Assembly: GCA_030652035.1 (NCBI GenBank)
Contig: JAUSBJ010000009.1
Location: 1-64,000 of the forward strand
From: Sulfurimicrobium sp.
GTDB lineage: Bacteria; Pseudomonadota; Gammaproteobacteria; Burkholderiales; Sulfuricellaceae
Length of the DNA: 64,000 nucleotides
Reading direction: 5' to 3'
Made by a program: the position numbers and the translations under genes. Below are positions 8,801 through 17,136 of this stretch, in pieces. The notes under the pieces were generated by a model. That model was not told where the DNA came from, ran no database searches, and worked only from the letters and a program-made list of their open reading frames with translations. Position 1 is the stretch's first letter. Every line of letters begins with the position of its first letter.

Positions 8801-11048
8801 TCGAAGCGCCAGTAATAGTCGCGGTTTTCGCGGAACAGGCGCACCGGCAGCGCATTCGCGCCGAACAGCCGGGCCTCGGCGTCGCTGCGCACCACCTCGA
8901 ACTGCGCCATGCTGCCCTCGCGCGCATAATCGCCCACGAACAGGGGACGGATGCCCACCAGCACCGGGGCGGGCCACAGGGTGCGCTCGATGCTGCGGAT
9001 CACCGGCCGCCCGTCGCTTTCCAGCAGGCTCAGGGTGGCGCGCACGGTGTAGGGCGAGCGCTTGCCGCCGGCCGGGCCGAGGTCGATGTCGATGTCGGCA
9101 TGACCCGCGTCGTCCAGGGTTCTTTCTTCCAGCTCGACGCGTTTTTTCTGGCTGTCCTCGTTGCTGTCGCCGAACTCGAAACCGGGTAGCTTCTGTGCCA
9201 GGGGGTTCTTGTTGCGCTCGAACTGCGCCACGCCCAGCAGGCGGTTGCCCGCCGCCGGCGCGCCGTACAGGTAATCGCCCTGCACGGCCAGCTTGAAGGG
9301 CTGTTCCGCTACCAGGGTTTTCTGGCTAGCAGCCAGGTCCAGCTTCATGCGTTCCGGCATGAACTCCTCCACGCCGAAGCGGAAGCTGGTTGTAGCCCGC
9401 TTGTCCGCCGGGTCTACGCGCAGCTCCAGGGTCCAGAAGCCGGTCGGTGCATCACCCGGGATTTCGATGAGGTGGCGGTAATAGCCGCCGAACTTCTGCT
9501 CCGGCTGCCAGGTCGCGGTGAACTGGTTCTTGCCGTCCGGCCGCTTGAGGATGGCCTGCACCGGCTGGGCAGGGATGGGCCGTCCATCCGCATCGCGTGC
9601 CAGGATGGAAAGGTCGAAGCTTTCGCCGGGGCGGTAGAGGTTGCGCCCGGAGTAGGCGAACAGGCTGACGGGCTTGCCCGGCGGGCCGCTGACCTCGTAT
9701 TCGGAAAGGTCGAGCGCCGGTTCCTTGAGCGCGATGAGCGAGAGTTCCGCGCCCTTCTTGGCCACGATCACGCGCGCCTGAGCGGGCCGTTCGGCAAAGG
9801 GCGCGCGGCCCTCGCCGTCGGTTTCGGCTCGGGCCAGCACCTTGGCGTTCTCGTCCAGCCAGCTCACCTCCACGCCGGAAACCGCCTTGCCGCTGGTCAG
9901 CGAGCTGACGTAGGCATCCGCCCCCTTGGTGAAGATGCGTGTAGTCAGGCCCAGGTCGCTGACATAGAAATAGGTGACCTGGTAGTCGTAGCGGAAGCGG
10001 TTGGGCTGGCTCATCACCGCGATGTAGATGCCCGGCTCGCGCAGTTCCTTAATGTCCTCGACCGGCAGGAAGGTGACATTGCGCTTGTTGACTTTCTGCT
10101 CGGTGAGGAAACGTCCGACGTACACGCTCTCGGTCAGTTTGTGCAGGGTATCCAGCGACCAGTTGTTGACCGCCCCCTTGAGGTCGGTGGCGCGCCAGTC
10201 ATGTTCCTCGTAATAGTCGCCTTCTTCGTCCGCATCATGCTGGCGCGGGGCGGGGCGCGGGCCGCTGATGACGCGGTCGAGAAAGCGCGGCAACTGGTCC
10301 GGCTTGACGCGCAGGAACTGCACGTCCACCTCGGGCACGTTCACCGTCACCACCGGCAGGCCGCCGTTCTGCCTGGCCGGCAGCACCATGCCGCGGCTGG
10401 CGAAATAATAGGCGGGGGAGACCGCGGCGGTGCGTATCGAGTAACGCGACTCGGCATCCAGTTTCTTGCCGCCAAGGTCTGGCAGGCCGGCGGCGATTTT
10501 CACTACATAACGGGTTTGCGGCTTGATGTGCGGGAAATACAGCAGGCGCGGATTTTCCCCCACCACCCAGGAACCCTTGACCAGCTTGCCGTCCTTGATC
10601 TCCACATCTTCGTCGCTGCTGCTTACCGAGGTGCCTGCTCCGCGGGGATCGCCGTCCTCCTCCATGCCTTCATCGGCGTTTTCATCGTGGCGCGGCTGGA
10701 CTTCACCCGGGCGGGCAGGCATTTCGAAAACCTGCACGAATTCGTCGTAGGACCGTTTCGGGTCCAGTGGCAAGGTAAAGGTTGCGGCCAGGGCGGGCGA
10801 GCCATCGAGATCCCGGTTGGCCACCTCCACCAGGGCGAAATGGCCTTCCGAATCCGCCATCGCCTCGCTTTTCCACGGCTGCTTCACCACCAGCACCGTT
10901 GCTGCCGTCGGATGTCGGCCTTTTGACTTGCCGGTAATGTTTTCCACGGCTGCTTCACCACCAGCACCGTTGCTGCAGCCGCCATGCCGATCAACACGAG
11001 CAGGGGAATCAGGCCAAAACCACGTCTGGCAAAGTGCGGCAGCTTCAT
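5875..11048 (-). CDS. Alpha-2-macroglobulin family protein, frameshifted near its 5' end
   Basis: Bacterial alpha-2-macroglobulins are large periplasmic protease traps that work with PBP1C. The thioester motif CAEQ is present in YPYGCAEQTTS, roughly two thirds along (around base 7315), and MG/bait-type beta domains fill the rest, about 1,700 residues in all. The natural start is probably the ATG at 11048: it has GGAG at ideal spacing and encodes a signal or anchor sequence (LIPLLVLIGMAAAATVLVV). That frame runs into a stop, however, and the main frame, open from a GTG at 10947 with no signal peptide, is offset. A 37-bp direct repeat lies at the junction; removing one repeat period of 71 bases joins the two frames perfectly. 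The gene is therefore either a recent pseudogene, phase-variable, or affected by a sequence error. Confidence 0.85.
10869..10976. repeat. 37-bp direct repeat causing the macroglobulin frameshift
   Basis: Two identical 37-base copies (10869-10905 and 10940-10976) are 71 bases apart. Both encode the peptide ATVLVVKQPWK on the minus strand. Because 71 is not a multiple of three, the second copy puts the signal peptide out of frame with the mature protein. Confidence 0.9.
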
Positions 11049-11266
11049 GGGTGTCTCCGGAATTTTTATTGAAGATAAACGGGAAAATGATTATGGCATG
11101 CGGCTATGGTTTTTTTATACATACACTACCTGGGCTATCCGAAAAAAAGCTTGAGGAATACTCAAAAATTGGGCATTGTGAAAAACCATTTCCTGCAAAC
11201 GTATTTGATCGTCCCTTGGAAAACAAAACAACCCAGACCGGCGTGGAAACTGTCCAGGAGTCCGGC

Positions 11267-11752
11267 ATGCGTGAAAAGTCGCTGGAAGCCCTGAAGCAAT
11301 TCCGCCAGATCGTCAGCTCGGCGCAGCAGCATTTCCGGAAAATCGAGGATCAATGCGGGCTGAGCGGGGCCCAGCTGTGGGCGCTGAGGGAGGTGGCAGG
11401 GCGGCCCGGACAGCGGGTTTCCGATCTTGCCAAGGCCATGTCCGTGCATCTTTCGACGGCCAGCAACCTGCTCGACAAGCTGAGCAAGCGCAAGCTGGTT
11501 CTCAGGGAGCGCAACGACCCCGATCAGCGTATCGTCCGCCTGTTTCTCACCGAAGAAGGGCTGAGAGTGGTCGCAAACGCGCCGGGACCGGCGCGTGGCG
11601 TGCTTCCTGAAGCCCTTAACCGGTTGCCGGACGAAGCGCTGGACGACCTCAACAGAAGCCTCTCCGTATTGCTCGATGCCATTGAGGTCAGGGACGAGAA
11701 AGCCGCGATGCAACCGCTTTCCGCCCTGATCCCTTCGGATTTGTCGCGCTGA
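11267..11752 (+). CDS. MarR-family transcriptional regulator
   Basis: A 161-residue winged-helix regulator. The recognition region (RVSDLAKAMSVHLSTASNLLDKLSKRKLV) and the wing (RNDPDQRIVRLFLTEEG) are typical of MarR, whose dimers bind palindromes in promoters and often sense small phenolics or oxidation. The ATG at 11267 has AGGAG seven bases upstream; a longer frame to 10817 would read through the divergent macroglobulin gene and is rejected. It is divergent from the macroglobulin/pbpC cluster across 218 bases, so it may regulate that cluster. The target is inferred from position only. Confidence 0.88.
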   Translation: MREKSLEALKQFRQIVSSAQQHFRKIEDQCGLSGAQLWALREVAGRPGQRVSDLAKAMSVHLSTASNLLDKLSKRKLVLRERNDPDQRIVRLFLTEEGLRVVANAPGPARGVLPEALNRLPDEALDDLNRSLSVLLDAIEVRDEKAAMQPLSALIPSDLSR

Positions 11753-11806
11753 CACTGGGCAGACCTCTCTAAGGACTCTAGCGCGCCCATCCCTTCCCGT
11801 TTTTTC

Positions 11807-11834
11807 TGGCGGCAGCGAGAAGCTGCCGCCTTTC
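11807..11834 (+). terminator. Probable terminator after the MarR gene
   Basis: GGCGGCAG (11808-11815) pairs with CTGCCGCC (11823-11830) around a seven-base loop and is followed by a short, imperfect T tract. It lies 55 bases after the regulator's stop codon. Confidence 0.6.
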
Positions 11835-12029
11835 TTGGGACTTCCCCAGAAAAATCTGGCATGCAGAAGAACCAATATGTGTTTTCAGTTTTCAAATTAT
11901 TGATGGTCATTCGCTATTCAATATCGCATTGATATGATTCTGGCGTATGCAATACGATGATAACAGCCGATAGAAATCCGAATTCGACGGGGTAAGAGCT
12001 AACGATACTGTCAGGGTGGGGCTCGGGTC

Positions 12030-12896
12030 ATGAAGAAAATCACTAAAGCAGTCTTCCCGGTGGCCGGTCTGGGCAGCCGTTTTTTACCCGCCACCAAGGT
12101 CAGTCCCAAGGAAATGATGCCGGTCGTGGACAAGCCGCTGATCCAGTATGCGGTGGAAGAAGCCGTAGCGGCGGGGATCACCGACATGGTATTCATCACC
12201 GGGCGCCACAAGCGCGCCATAGAAGACCATTTCGACATGGCATACGAGGTGGAGATGGAGCTTGCGGCACGCGGCAAGCATGCCTTGTTGCGCGAATTGC
12301 AGAGCGTTATCCCGCCACAAGTGAACTGCATCTATATCCGCCAGCATGAACCACTCGGACTGGGGCACGCTGTGCTGTGCGCACAACCGGTGGTACAGGA
12401 AGAAGCTTTCGCGGTCATTCTTGCGGATGACCTCATCGATGCCGAACCGCCGGTCACCAAGCAAATGGTCGATATTTTTGCGCTCCACCAGTGTTCCTTG
12501 CTGGGCGTGCAAGAGGTCCCCCGTTCGCAAACCGGCCACTATGGCATTGTCAGTACAACGCCCTTGGCGCCCGGACTGGAGCAGGTGCACGGACTGGTCG
12601 AAAAACCGCGCCCGGAAGATGCGCCTTCTACCCTGGCGGTGGTGGGGCGATATATCCTGACGCCAGGAATTTTCCATCACCTCGCGCAGCAACAGGCCGG
12701 TTCCGGGGGTGAAATCCAGCTCACTGACGGCATTTCCGCCTTGCTGCACGAAGAAAGACTGCTGGCTTATCGCTTCAGCGGGACGCGTTATGATTGCGGC
12801 TCCAAGCTGGGCTACCTCAAGGCGCAGGTGGCCTTTGGGTTAAAGCACGCGGAGTTGCATGAAGAGTTCTCCGCCTATCTTGCTACACGCCATTGA
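12030..12896 (+). CDS. galU: UTP-glucose-1-phosphate uridylyltransferase
   Basis: GalU makes UDP-glucose from UTP and glucose-1-phosphate in the cytoplasm. The nucleotide-binding N-terminus is clear ([21 protein letters not shown], then [13 protein letters not shown]), as are FVILADD-type ([11 protein letters not shown]) and VVGRYILTP segments. At 288 residues it is full length. It heads a plus-strand run with a phosphatase/glycerate-kinase fusion, two glycosyltransferases and a membrane channel. UDP-glucose is the expected donor for glucosyl-3-phosphoglycerate synthesis, so galU probably supplies this pathway. The preceding 195 bases are AT-rich and should hold the promoter, but I could not choose a convincing -35/-10 pair. 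Confidence 0.95.
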   Translation: MKKITKAVFPVAGLGSRFLPATKVSPKEMMPVVDKPLIQYAVEEAVAAGITDMVFITGRHKRAIEDHFDMAYEVEMELAARGKHALLRELQSVIPPQVNCIYIRQHEPLGLGHAVLCAQPVVQEEAFAVILADDLIDAEPPVTKQMVDIFALHQCSLLGVQEVPRSQTGHYGIVSTTPLAPGLEQVHGLVEKPRPEDAPSTLAVVGRYILTPGIFHHLAQQQAGSGGEIQLTDGISALLHEERLLAYRFSGTRYDCGSKLGYLKAQVAFGLKHAELHEEFSAYLATRH

Positions 12897-12929
12897 TGTG
12901 ATGCGAGCACCAGGCAGACTGGGGCGAAA

Positions 12930-15077
12930 ATGAAGAAAGTCATCCTGTTCAGCGATCTTGATGGCACCTTGCTCGACGCAAGGCGCTATTCCTTCAGTGC
13001 TGCAATGCCGGCCCTGCGCCTGGTGCAGGCGCAGGGCATTCCGCTGATACTGTGCTCCAGCAAAACGCGCGCGGAAATCGAAGCCTGCCGCCAGCGCATG
13101 AACAATAGCCATCCTTTCATTGCCGAGAATGGTGGCGGGATATTTATTCCGCAGGGCTATTTTTCCGTGCCACTGGAAGCAGCAATTTCTGACGGCTATC
13201 ACCTCATCCGGCTGGGCCTGCCTTACGTGGAAATCCGGAGCCGCTTTGTTGCGCTGCGGGAACAGTCTGGCGCAAAGGTACGCGGTTTTGCAGACATGAC
13301 TGCTGAAGAAGTCGCCGAGTTGACGGGGTTGGCCCGCGACGAGGCGGTGCTGGCCAAACAGCGTGATTTCGACGAGCCCTTTGTCTTCGATGGCGCACCC
13401 GATGCGCAATTTCTGCAAGCCATAGAAGACGCCGGCCTGCGCTGGACACAGGGGCGGATTTATCACATCCTGGGCCATCACGACAAAGGCCGCGCCGTGC
13501 AAATCCTCAAGGATCTCTATGTCCAGGAACATGGCGAAATATGCAGCATGGCGCTGGGCGATGGCCTGAACGACCTGCCCATGCTCCAGGCCGTCGATCA
13601 GCCGGTACTGATCCGGCACGAGGACGGGAGTTTCGATGCGCGCATCGATTTGGCCGGCCTGGTGAAAACGGACAACGCGGGGCCTTGTGGCTGGAACGAA
13701 GCGGTGCTGCAACTGCTGCCCCGCCAGAATATGGCGCAAGAGTCGCCATCAGCGGTAGTGGTGTCGATTTTCAATGCCGCCCTTGCTGCTGTCGATCCGT
13801 GCCAGGCCATAAGTAATGCTGCAAAGCGGGAAAAAGAGGTGTTGCTGGTGGACGGAGCGCGCTACCCGCTGAATGAATTCACCCAAATCCTGGTCGTTGG
13901 CGCAGGCAAGGGGACGGCGCGCATGGCCCTGAGCATTGAAGCCCTGCTCGGAGAGCGGATTGCTGCTGGCTTGATAGTCGTCAAGGAAGGCCACACAGCC
14001 CGGCTGAACAAGGTGATGCAGATCGAGGCTTCCCATCCCGTGCCGGATGCAGCCGGGGCGGCAGGAACGCAACGCATACTGGACGTGGTGCGGCAAGCGG
14101 ATGAAGGCACACTGGTGATCTGCCTGCTTTCGGGTGGCGCATCTGCTTTGCTGGTCGCGCCAGCCGGGGGCTTGACCTTGCAGGACAAGCAGACGGTGAC
14201 CGCCATGCTGCTGAATGCGGGTGCCAGCATCGGCGAGTTGAATGCAGTGCGCAAGCACCTTTCGGCCGTCAAGGGTGGCAGGCTCGCGCAGGCCGCCCAC
14301 CCGGCGCAGGTGCTGACGCTGATTCTGTCCGATGTAATCGGCGACCGGCTTGATGTCATTGCTTCCGGGCCGACTGCGCCGGATAGCAGCAGCTTCGCTT
14401 CCGCCTGGTCCGTAATCGAGAAATATGGATTGAAGCAAAAAATTCCCGCGCGCGTTTCTGATTACCTGCAAAGGGGTGTTTCCGGTCTCGAACCCGAGAC
14501 GGTGAAGGACGGCGACCCCTGTCTGCACAATACCCGCAACGTGATCGTCGGCGGCATCAGCCAGGCCCTTGCCGCAGCACAGGAAAAATGCAGCCAGCTC
14601 GGGGTTGCCGCGACGATCATCAGCGCCGAGCTTCAAGGAGAGGCGTGTGTTGCCGCACGCTTCATGGCGCATCGCGCACGTATTGTTCACAACGGGATGA
14701 AGGAAGGTGAGAGGCGTTGCCTGCTTTTTGGCGGTGAAACCACGGTCACGGTCAGGGGCCGGGGAAAGGGGGGCAGAAATCAGGAGCTTGCCCTGGCCTT
14801 CGCCCTGAAGATCGAAGGCCAGCAGGGCGTGACCCTGCTTTCCGCCGGAACCGACGGCAGCGATGGGCCAACCGATGCCGCCGGGGCACTGGTTGACGGC
14901 AACACGGTTGTCCTGGCGCGCAGGCATGGGATGGCACCAGCCGCATTCCTTGACGACAACAACGCCTACACATTTTTTCAGCAGCTTGATGTGTTGTCTG
15001 GGACTAAGAGCCATTTCAAGACAGGGCCAACCGGAACAAACGTCATGGATCTCCAGATCATCCTGCTGGAAAAATAA
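12930..15077 (+). CDS. Fusion: mannosyl/glucosyl-3-phosphoglycerate phosphatase and glycerate 2-kinase
   Basis: Residues 1 to about 265 are a HAD-IIB phosphatase of the mannosyl-3-phosphoglycerate phosphatase type: DLDGTLLDARRY (nucleophile DxD), LILCSSKTRAEIE, HPFIAENGGGIF and GHHDKGRAVQIL with GDGLNDLPML. Residues from about 267 to 715 are a complete MOFRL-type glycerate 2-kinase: VVGAGKGTARMA, LLSGGASALL, GELNAVRKHLSAVKGG, LSDVIGDRLDVIASGPT and, at the end, GRNQELALAFAL and SAGTDGSDGPTDAAG. The first activity would turn glucosyl-3-phosphoglycerate into glucosylglycerate; the second phosphorylates glycerate. No ribosome-binding site precedes the internal ATG at the junction, so it appears to be one polypeptide. 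It follows galU by 33 bases. Confidence 0.88.
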   Translation: MKKVILFSDLDGTLLDARRYSFSAAMPALRLVQAQGIPLILCSSKTRAEIEACRQRMNNSHPFIAENGGGIFIPQGYFSVPLEAAISDGYHLIRLGLPYVEIRSRFVALREQSGAKVRGFADMTAEEVAELTGLARDEAVLAKQRDFDEPFVFDGAPDAQFLQAIEDAGLRWTQGRIYHILGHHDKGRAVQILKDLYVQEHGEICSMALGDGLNDLPMLQAVDQPVLIRHEDGSFDARIDLAGLVKTDNAGPCGWNEAVLQLLPRQNMAQESPSAVVVSIFNAALAAVDPCQAISNAAKREKEVLLVDGARYPLNEFTQILVVGAGKGTARMALSIEALLGERIAAGLIVVKEGHTARLNKVMQIEASHPVPDAAGAAGTQRILDVVRQADEGTLVICLLSGGASALLVAPAGGLTLQDKQTVTAMLLNAGASIGELNAVRKHLSAVKGGRLAQAAHPAQVLTLILSDVIGDRLDVIASGPTAPDSSSFASAWSVIEKYGLKQKIPARVSDYLQRGVSGLEPETVKDGDPCLHNTRNVIVGGISQALAAAQEKCSQLGVAATIISAELQGEACVAARFMAHRARIVHNGMKEGERRCLLFGGETTVTVRGRGKGGRNQELALAFALKIEGQQGVTLLSAGTDGSDGPTDAAGALVDGNTVVLARRHGMAPAAFLDDNNAYTFFQQLDVLSGTKSHFKTGPTGTNVMDLQIILLEK

Positions 15078-15134
15078 GCGGGTGTCGCCATGGGCGACGG
15101 CTAAACATGCTTGTACGTCATAGGGTTTATCCAG

Positions 15135-16418
15135 ATGATGAATGCAGTTACCTTGAGAACCGAGGTGCATGAGCAGGTCGAGAAAATCGGCTCTGCCGAT
15201 ATTGTGGTCGGCATTCCGAGCTTCAATAATGCGAACACCATCAGTCATGTCGTCCGTGCGGTACAGGCCGGGCTGGCAAAGTATTTTCCCACCCGTCGCG
15301 CGGTGATCGTGAATTCTGATGGGGGCTCGAGCGATGGCACCATGGAAGTCGTGCGGAACGCCTCCATCGAGGATTTCAGCGCCATCCTCCTGCATCACAG
15401 GGTGGAGCCCATTTCCAGAATCGCTTTCCCATATTCAGGGATTCCCGGGAAGGGGAGCGCTTTTCGAAGCATTTTCGAGATTGCCCGGACGCTGGAAGCG
15501 AAAGCCTGTGTGGTGGTGGATTCGGATCTCAGAAGCATTACGCCGGAATGGATCGAACTGCTCGTGAAACCGGTGCTGGAAGATGGTTATGACTATGTGG
15601 CGCCGCTTTACCATCGCCACAAGTTCGACGGCACCATTACCAACAGCATCGTCTATCCGCTGACCCGCGCGCTCTATGGCAAGCGGGTGCGGCAGCCCAT
15701 CGGCGGGGATTTCGGTTTTTCCGGCCGGGTGGCCGGGTTTTACCTGAGCAAGGATGTCTGGGAGTCAGATGTCGCGCGCTTCGGCATAGACATCTGGATG
15801 ACCACGACGGCGATTGCAAATGGTTTCAGGATCGCCCAGTCTTTTCTTGGCGCCAAGATTCACGATGCCAAGGACCCGGGTGCCGACCTGAGCAGCATGC
15901 TCTACCAGGTAGTAAGCGCAAACTTCGATCTGATGGAAGAGTACGCGGGGGTCTGGATGCCTGTTCATGGCTCCGAGCCGGTCCCGACATTCGGCTTTCA
16001 ATATACCGTCGGGCTTGAGCATGTTCCCGTCAACACGGGCCGGATGTTGGGCCTGTTCCGTGAAGGCCTCAACAACCTGCGCGAGATATGGCTGGGCATA
16101 CTGGGGGCCGGCGATTTCAGGGAAGTAGAGCGGCTGGGCGCCCTGGCCGATGACGCATTCTGCTTCCCCATCGGCTTGTGGACACGGGTTATCTACGATT
16201 ACGCCATTGCCTTCCACCACAATAAACTTCCACCCGAACACCTGATCAAGTCACTGACACCGCTTTATCTGGGGAAAACCGCCTCGTTCATTCTCGCTGC
16301 GGCAAACATGGAAGGGGCAGAAGCAGAAGCCGAGATCGAAAAGCTTTGCAAGGCGTTTGAAGACAACAAGGAATACCTCGTAATGAGTTGGAGCAAGCAC
16401 AAAGGAGATCAAACATGA
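15135..16418 (+). CDS. GT-A fold glycosyltransferase of the osmolyte cluster
   Basis: A 427-residue soluble glycosyltransferase. It opens with a GT2/GT81-like nucleotide-sugar site (IVVGIPSFNNANTI, then VNSDGGSSDGT) and has a DxD motif in VVVDSDLRS at about residue 128, plus QPIGGDFGFSGR, a loop seen in glucosyl-3-phosphoglycerate synthase relatives. The ATG at 15135 has AGGG nine bases upstream; a TTG at 15111 is possible but weaker. The TGA overlaps the ATG of the next gene. It differs from the second glycosyltransferase downstream, so it could add a further hexose to glucosylglycerate or use a different acceptor. Exact specificity is unknown. Confidence 0.75.
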   Translation: MMNAVTLRTEVHEQVEKIGSADIVVGIPSFNNANTISHVVRAVQAGLAKYFPTRRAVIVNSDGGSSDGTMEVVRNASIEDFSAILLHHRVEPISRIAFPYSGIPGKGSAFRSIFEIARTLEAKACVVVDSDLRSITPEWIELLVKPVLEDGYDYVAPLYHRHKFDGTITNSIVYPLTRALYGKRVRQPIGGDFGFSGRVAGFYLSKDVWESDVARFGIDIWMTTTAIANGFRIAQSFLGAKIHDAKDPGADLSSMLYQVVSANFDLMEEYAGVWMPVHGSEPVPTFGFQYTVGLEHVPVNTGRMLGLFREGLNNLREIWLGILGAGDFREVERLGALADDAFCFPIGLWTRVIYDYAIAFHHNKLPPEHLIKSLTPLYLGKTASFILAAANMEGAEAEAEIEKLCKAFEDNKEYLVMSWSKHKGDQT

Positions 16419-17122
16419 TGGACTTTCTGAATCTGATATTCGAGCCCCTGCAAGCGGTATTTCAGACTTTCAGGGTTTTCTTGCCCAATTTCCTGGCCAT
16501 GCTTGTCATTATGCTGCTGGGTATTCTCGTGGCTTGGCTGATCAAATTCATCGTTGTGAAATCGCTGCATGCCGTTCACTTCGACAGCTGGTCCGACCGC
16601 ATGGGGTTTACAGCCCTGATCCGCAAGGGAGATGTCTGGTCCAGACCCTCCGCCATGCTGGGTTCCATCACCTTCTGGTTTTTGATCATTCTTACTCTGA
16701 TGATCGGTCTGGGCGCCCTCAAGATTCCCGCCATCGACAGCCTGGTCGAACAGGTTGTCGGTTACATGCCAAGAGCTTTTTCCGCCGCCGTGATTTTGAT
16801 TGTTGGCTATGTGGTCGCTGGCTTCGTCAGCCAGGGGGTGTTGATCGCGGCAGTCAACAGCGGTTACCACTACGCCAAGCTGATTGCCGGGGCCTTAAGG
16901 ATCTTGTTGATGGTATTGATTCTGGCGATGGCCATGGAACAGCTTCAGATTGCCCCCAGCATTGTGCTCGCCGCCTTTTCCATCATCTTTGGCGGCATCG
17001 TGGCGGCGCTCTCCATTTCCTTCGGTGTGGGCGGCATTGAGGCGGCGCGCCGGATGATTGAAAGGGAAACGGCTGAAAAGCCGGATGCGGGCAAGGCAAA
17101 GGATGAAATCGATCCACTTTGA
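16415..17122 (+). CDS. MscS-like small membrane protein (TM-helix repeat)
   Basis: A 235-residue integral membrane protein with about five hydrophobic segments. The helices LPNFLAMLVIMLLGILVAWL and AFSAAVILIVGYVVAGFV are the paired conserved TM-helix repeat found in mechanosensitive-channel relatives. The last helix is glycine/alanine-rich (IIFGGIVAALSISFGVGG) like the pore helix of MscS, but the cytoplasmic beta and vestibule domains are missing. AAGGAG precedes the ATG at 16415, which overlaps the stop of the preceding glycosyltransferase (ATGA). Its place between two osmolyte glycosyltransferases suggests a part in solute release or osmotic sensing; that is inference. Confidence 0.75.
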   Translation: MMDFLNLIFEPLQAVFQTFRVFLPNFLAMLVIMLLGILVAWLIKFIVVKSLHAVHFDSWSDRMGFTALIRKGDVWSRPSAMLGSITFWFLIILTLMIGLGALKIPAIDSLVEQVVGYMPRAFSAAVILIVGYVVAGFVSQGVLIAAVNSGYHYAKLIAGALRILLMVLILAMAMEQLQIAPSIVLAAFSIIFGGIVAALSISFGVGGIEAARRMIERETAEKPDAGKAKDEIDPL

Positions 17123-17136
17123 AGGAGGGAATGATC

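Noticed and set aside
5221-9189. Very long plus-strand open frame (1,322 codons)
   Set aside because: It is antisense to the alpha-2-macroglobulin and RAYT genes, low in recognisable domains and composed of residues typical of GC-rich shadow frames.
10817-11266. N-terminal extension of the MarR regulator
   Set aside because: It would overlap the divergent macroglobulin leader and promoter; the ATG at 11267 has a strong AGGAG.
13749-15398. Minus-strand open frame of 549 codons
   Set aside because: Antisense to the glycerate-kinase domain, which is clearly the coding strand.
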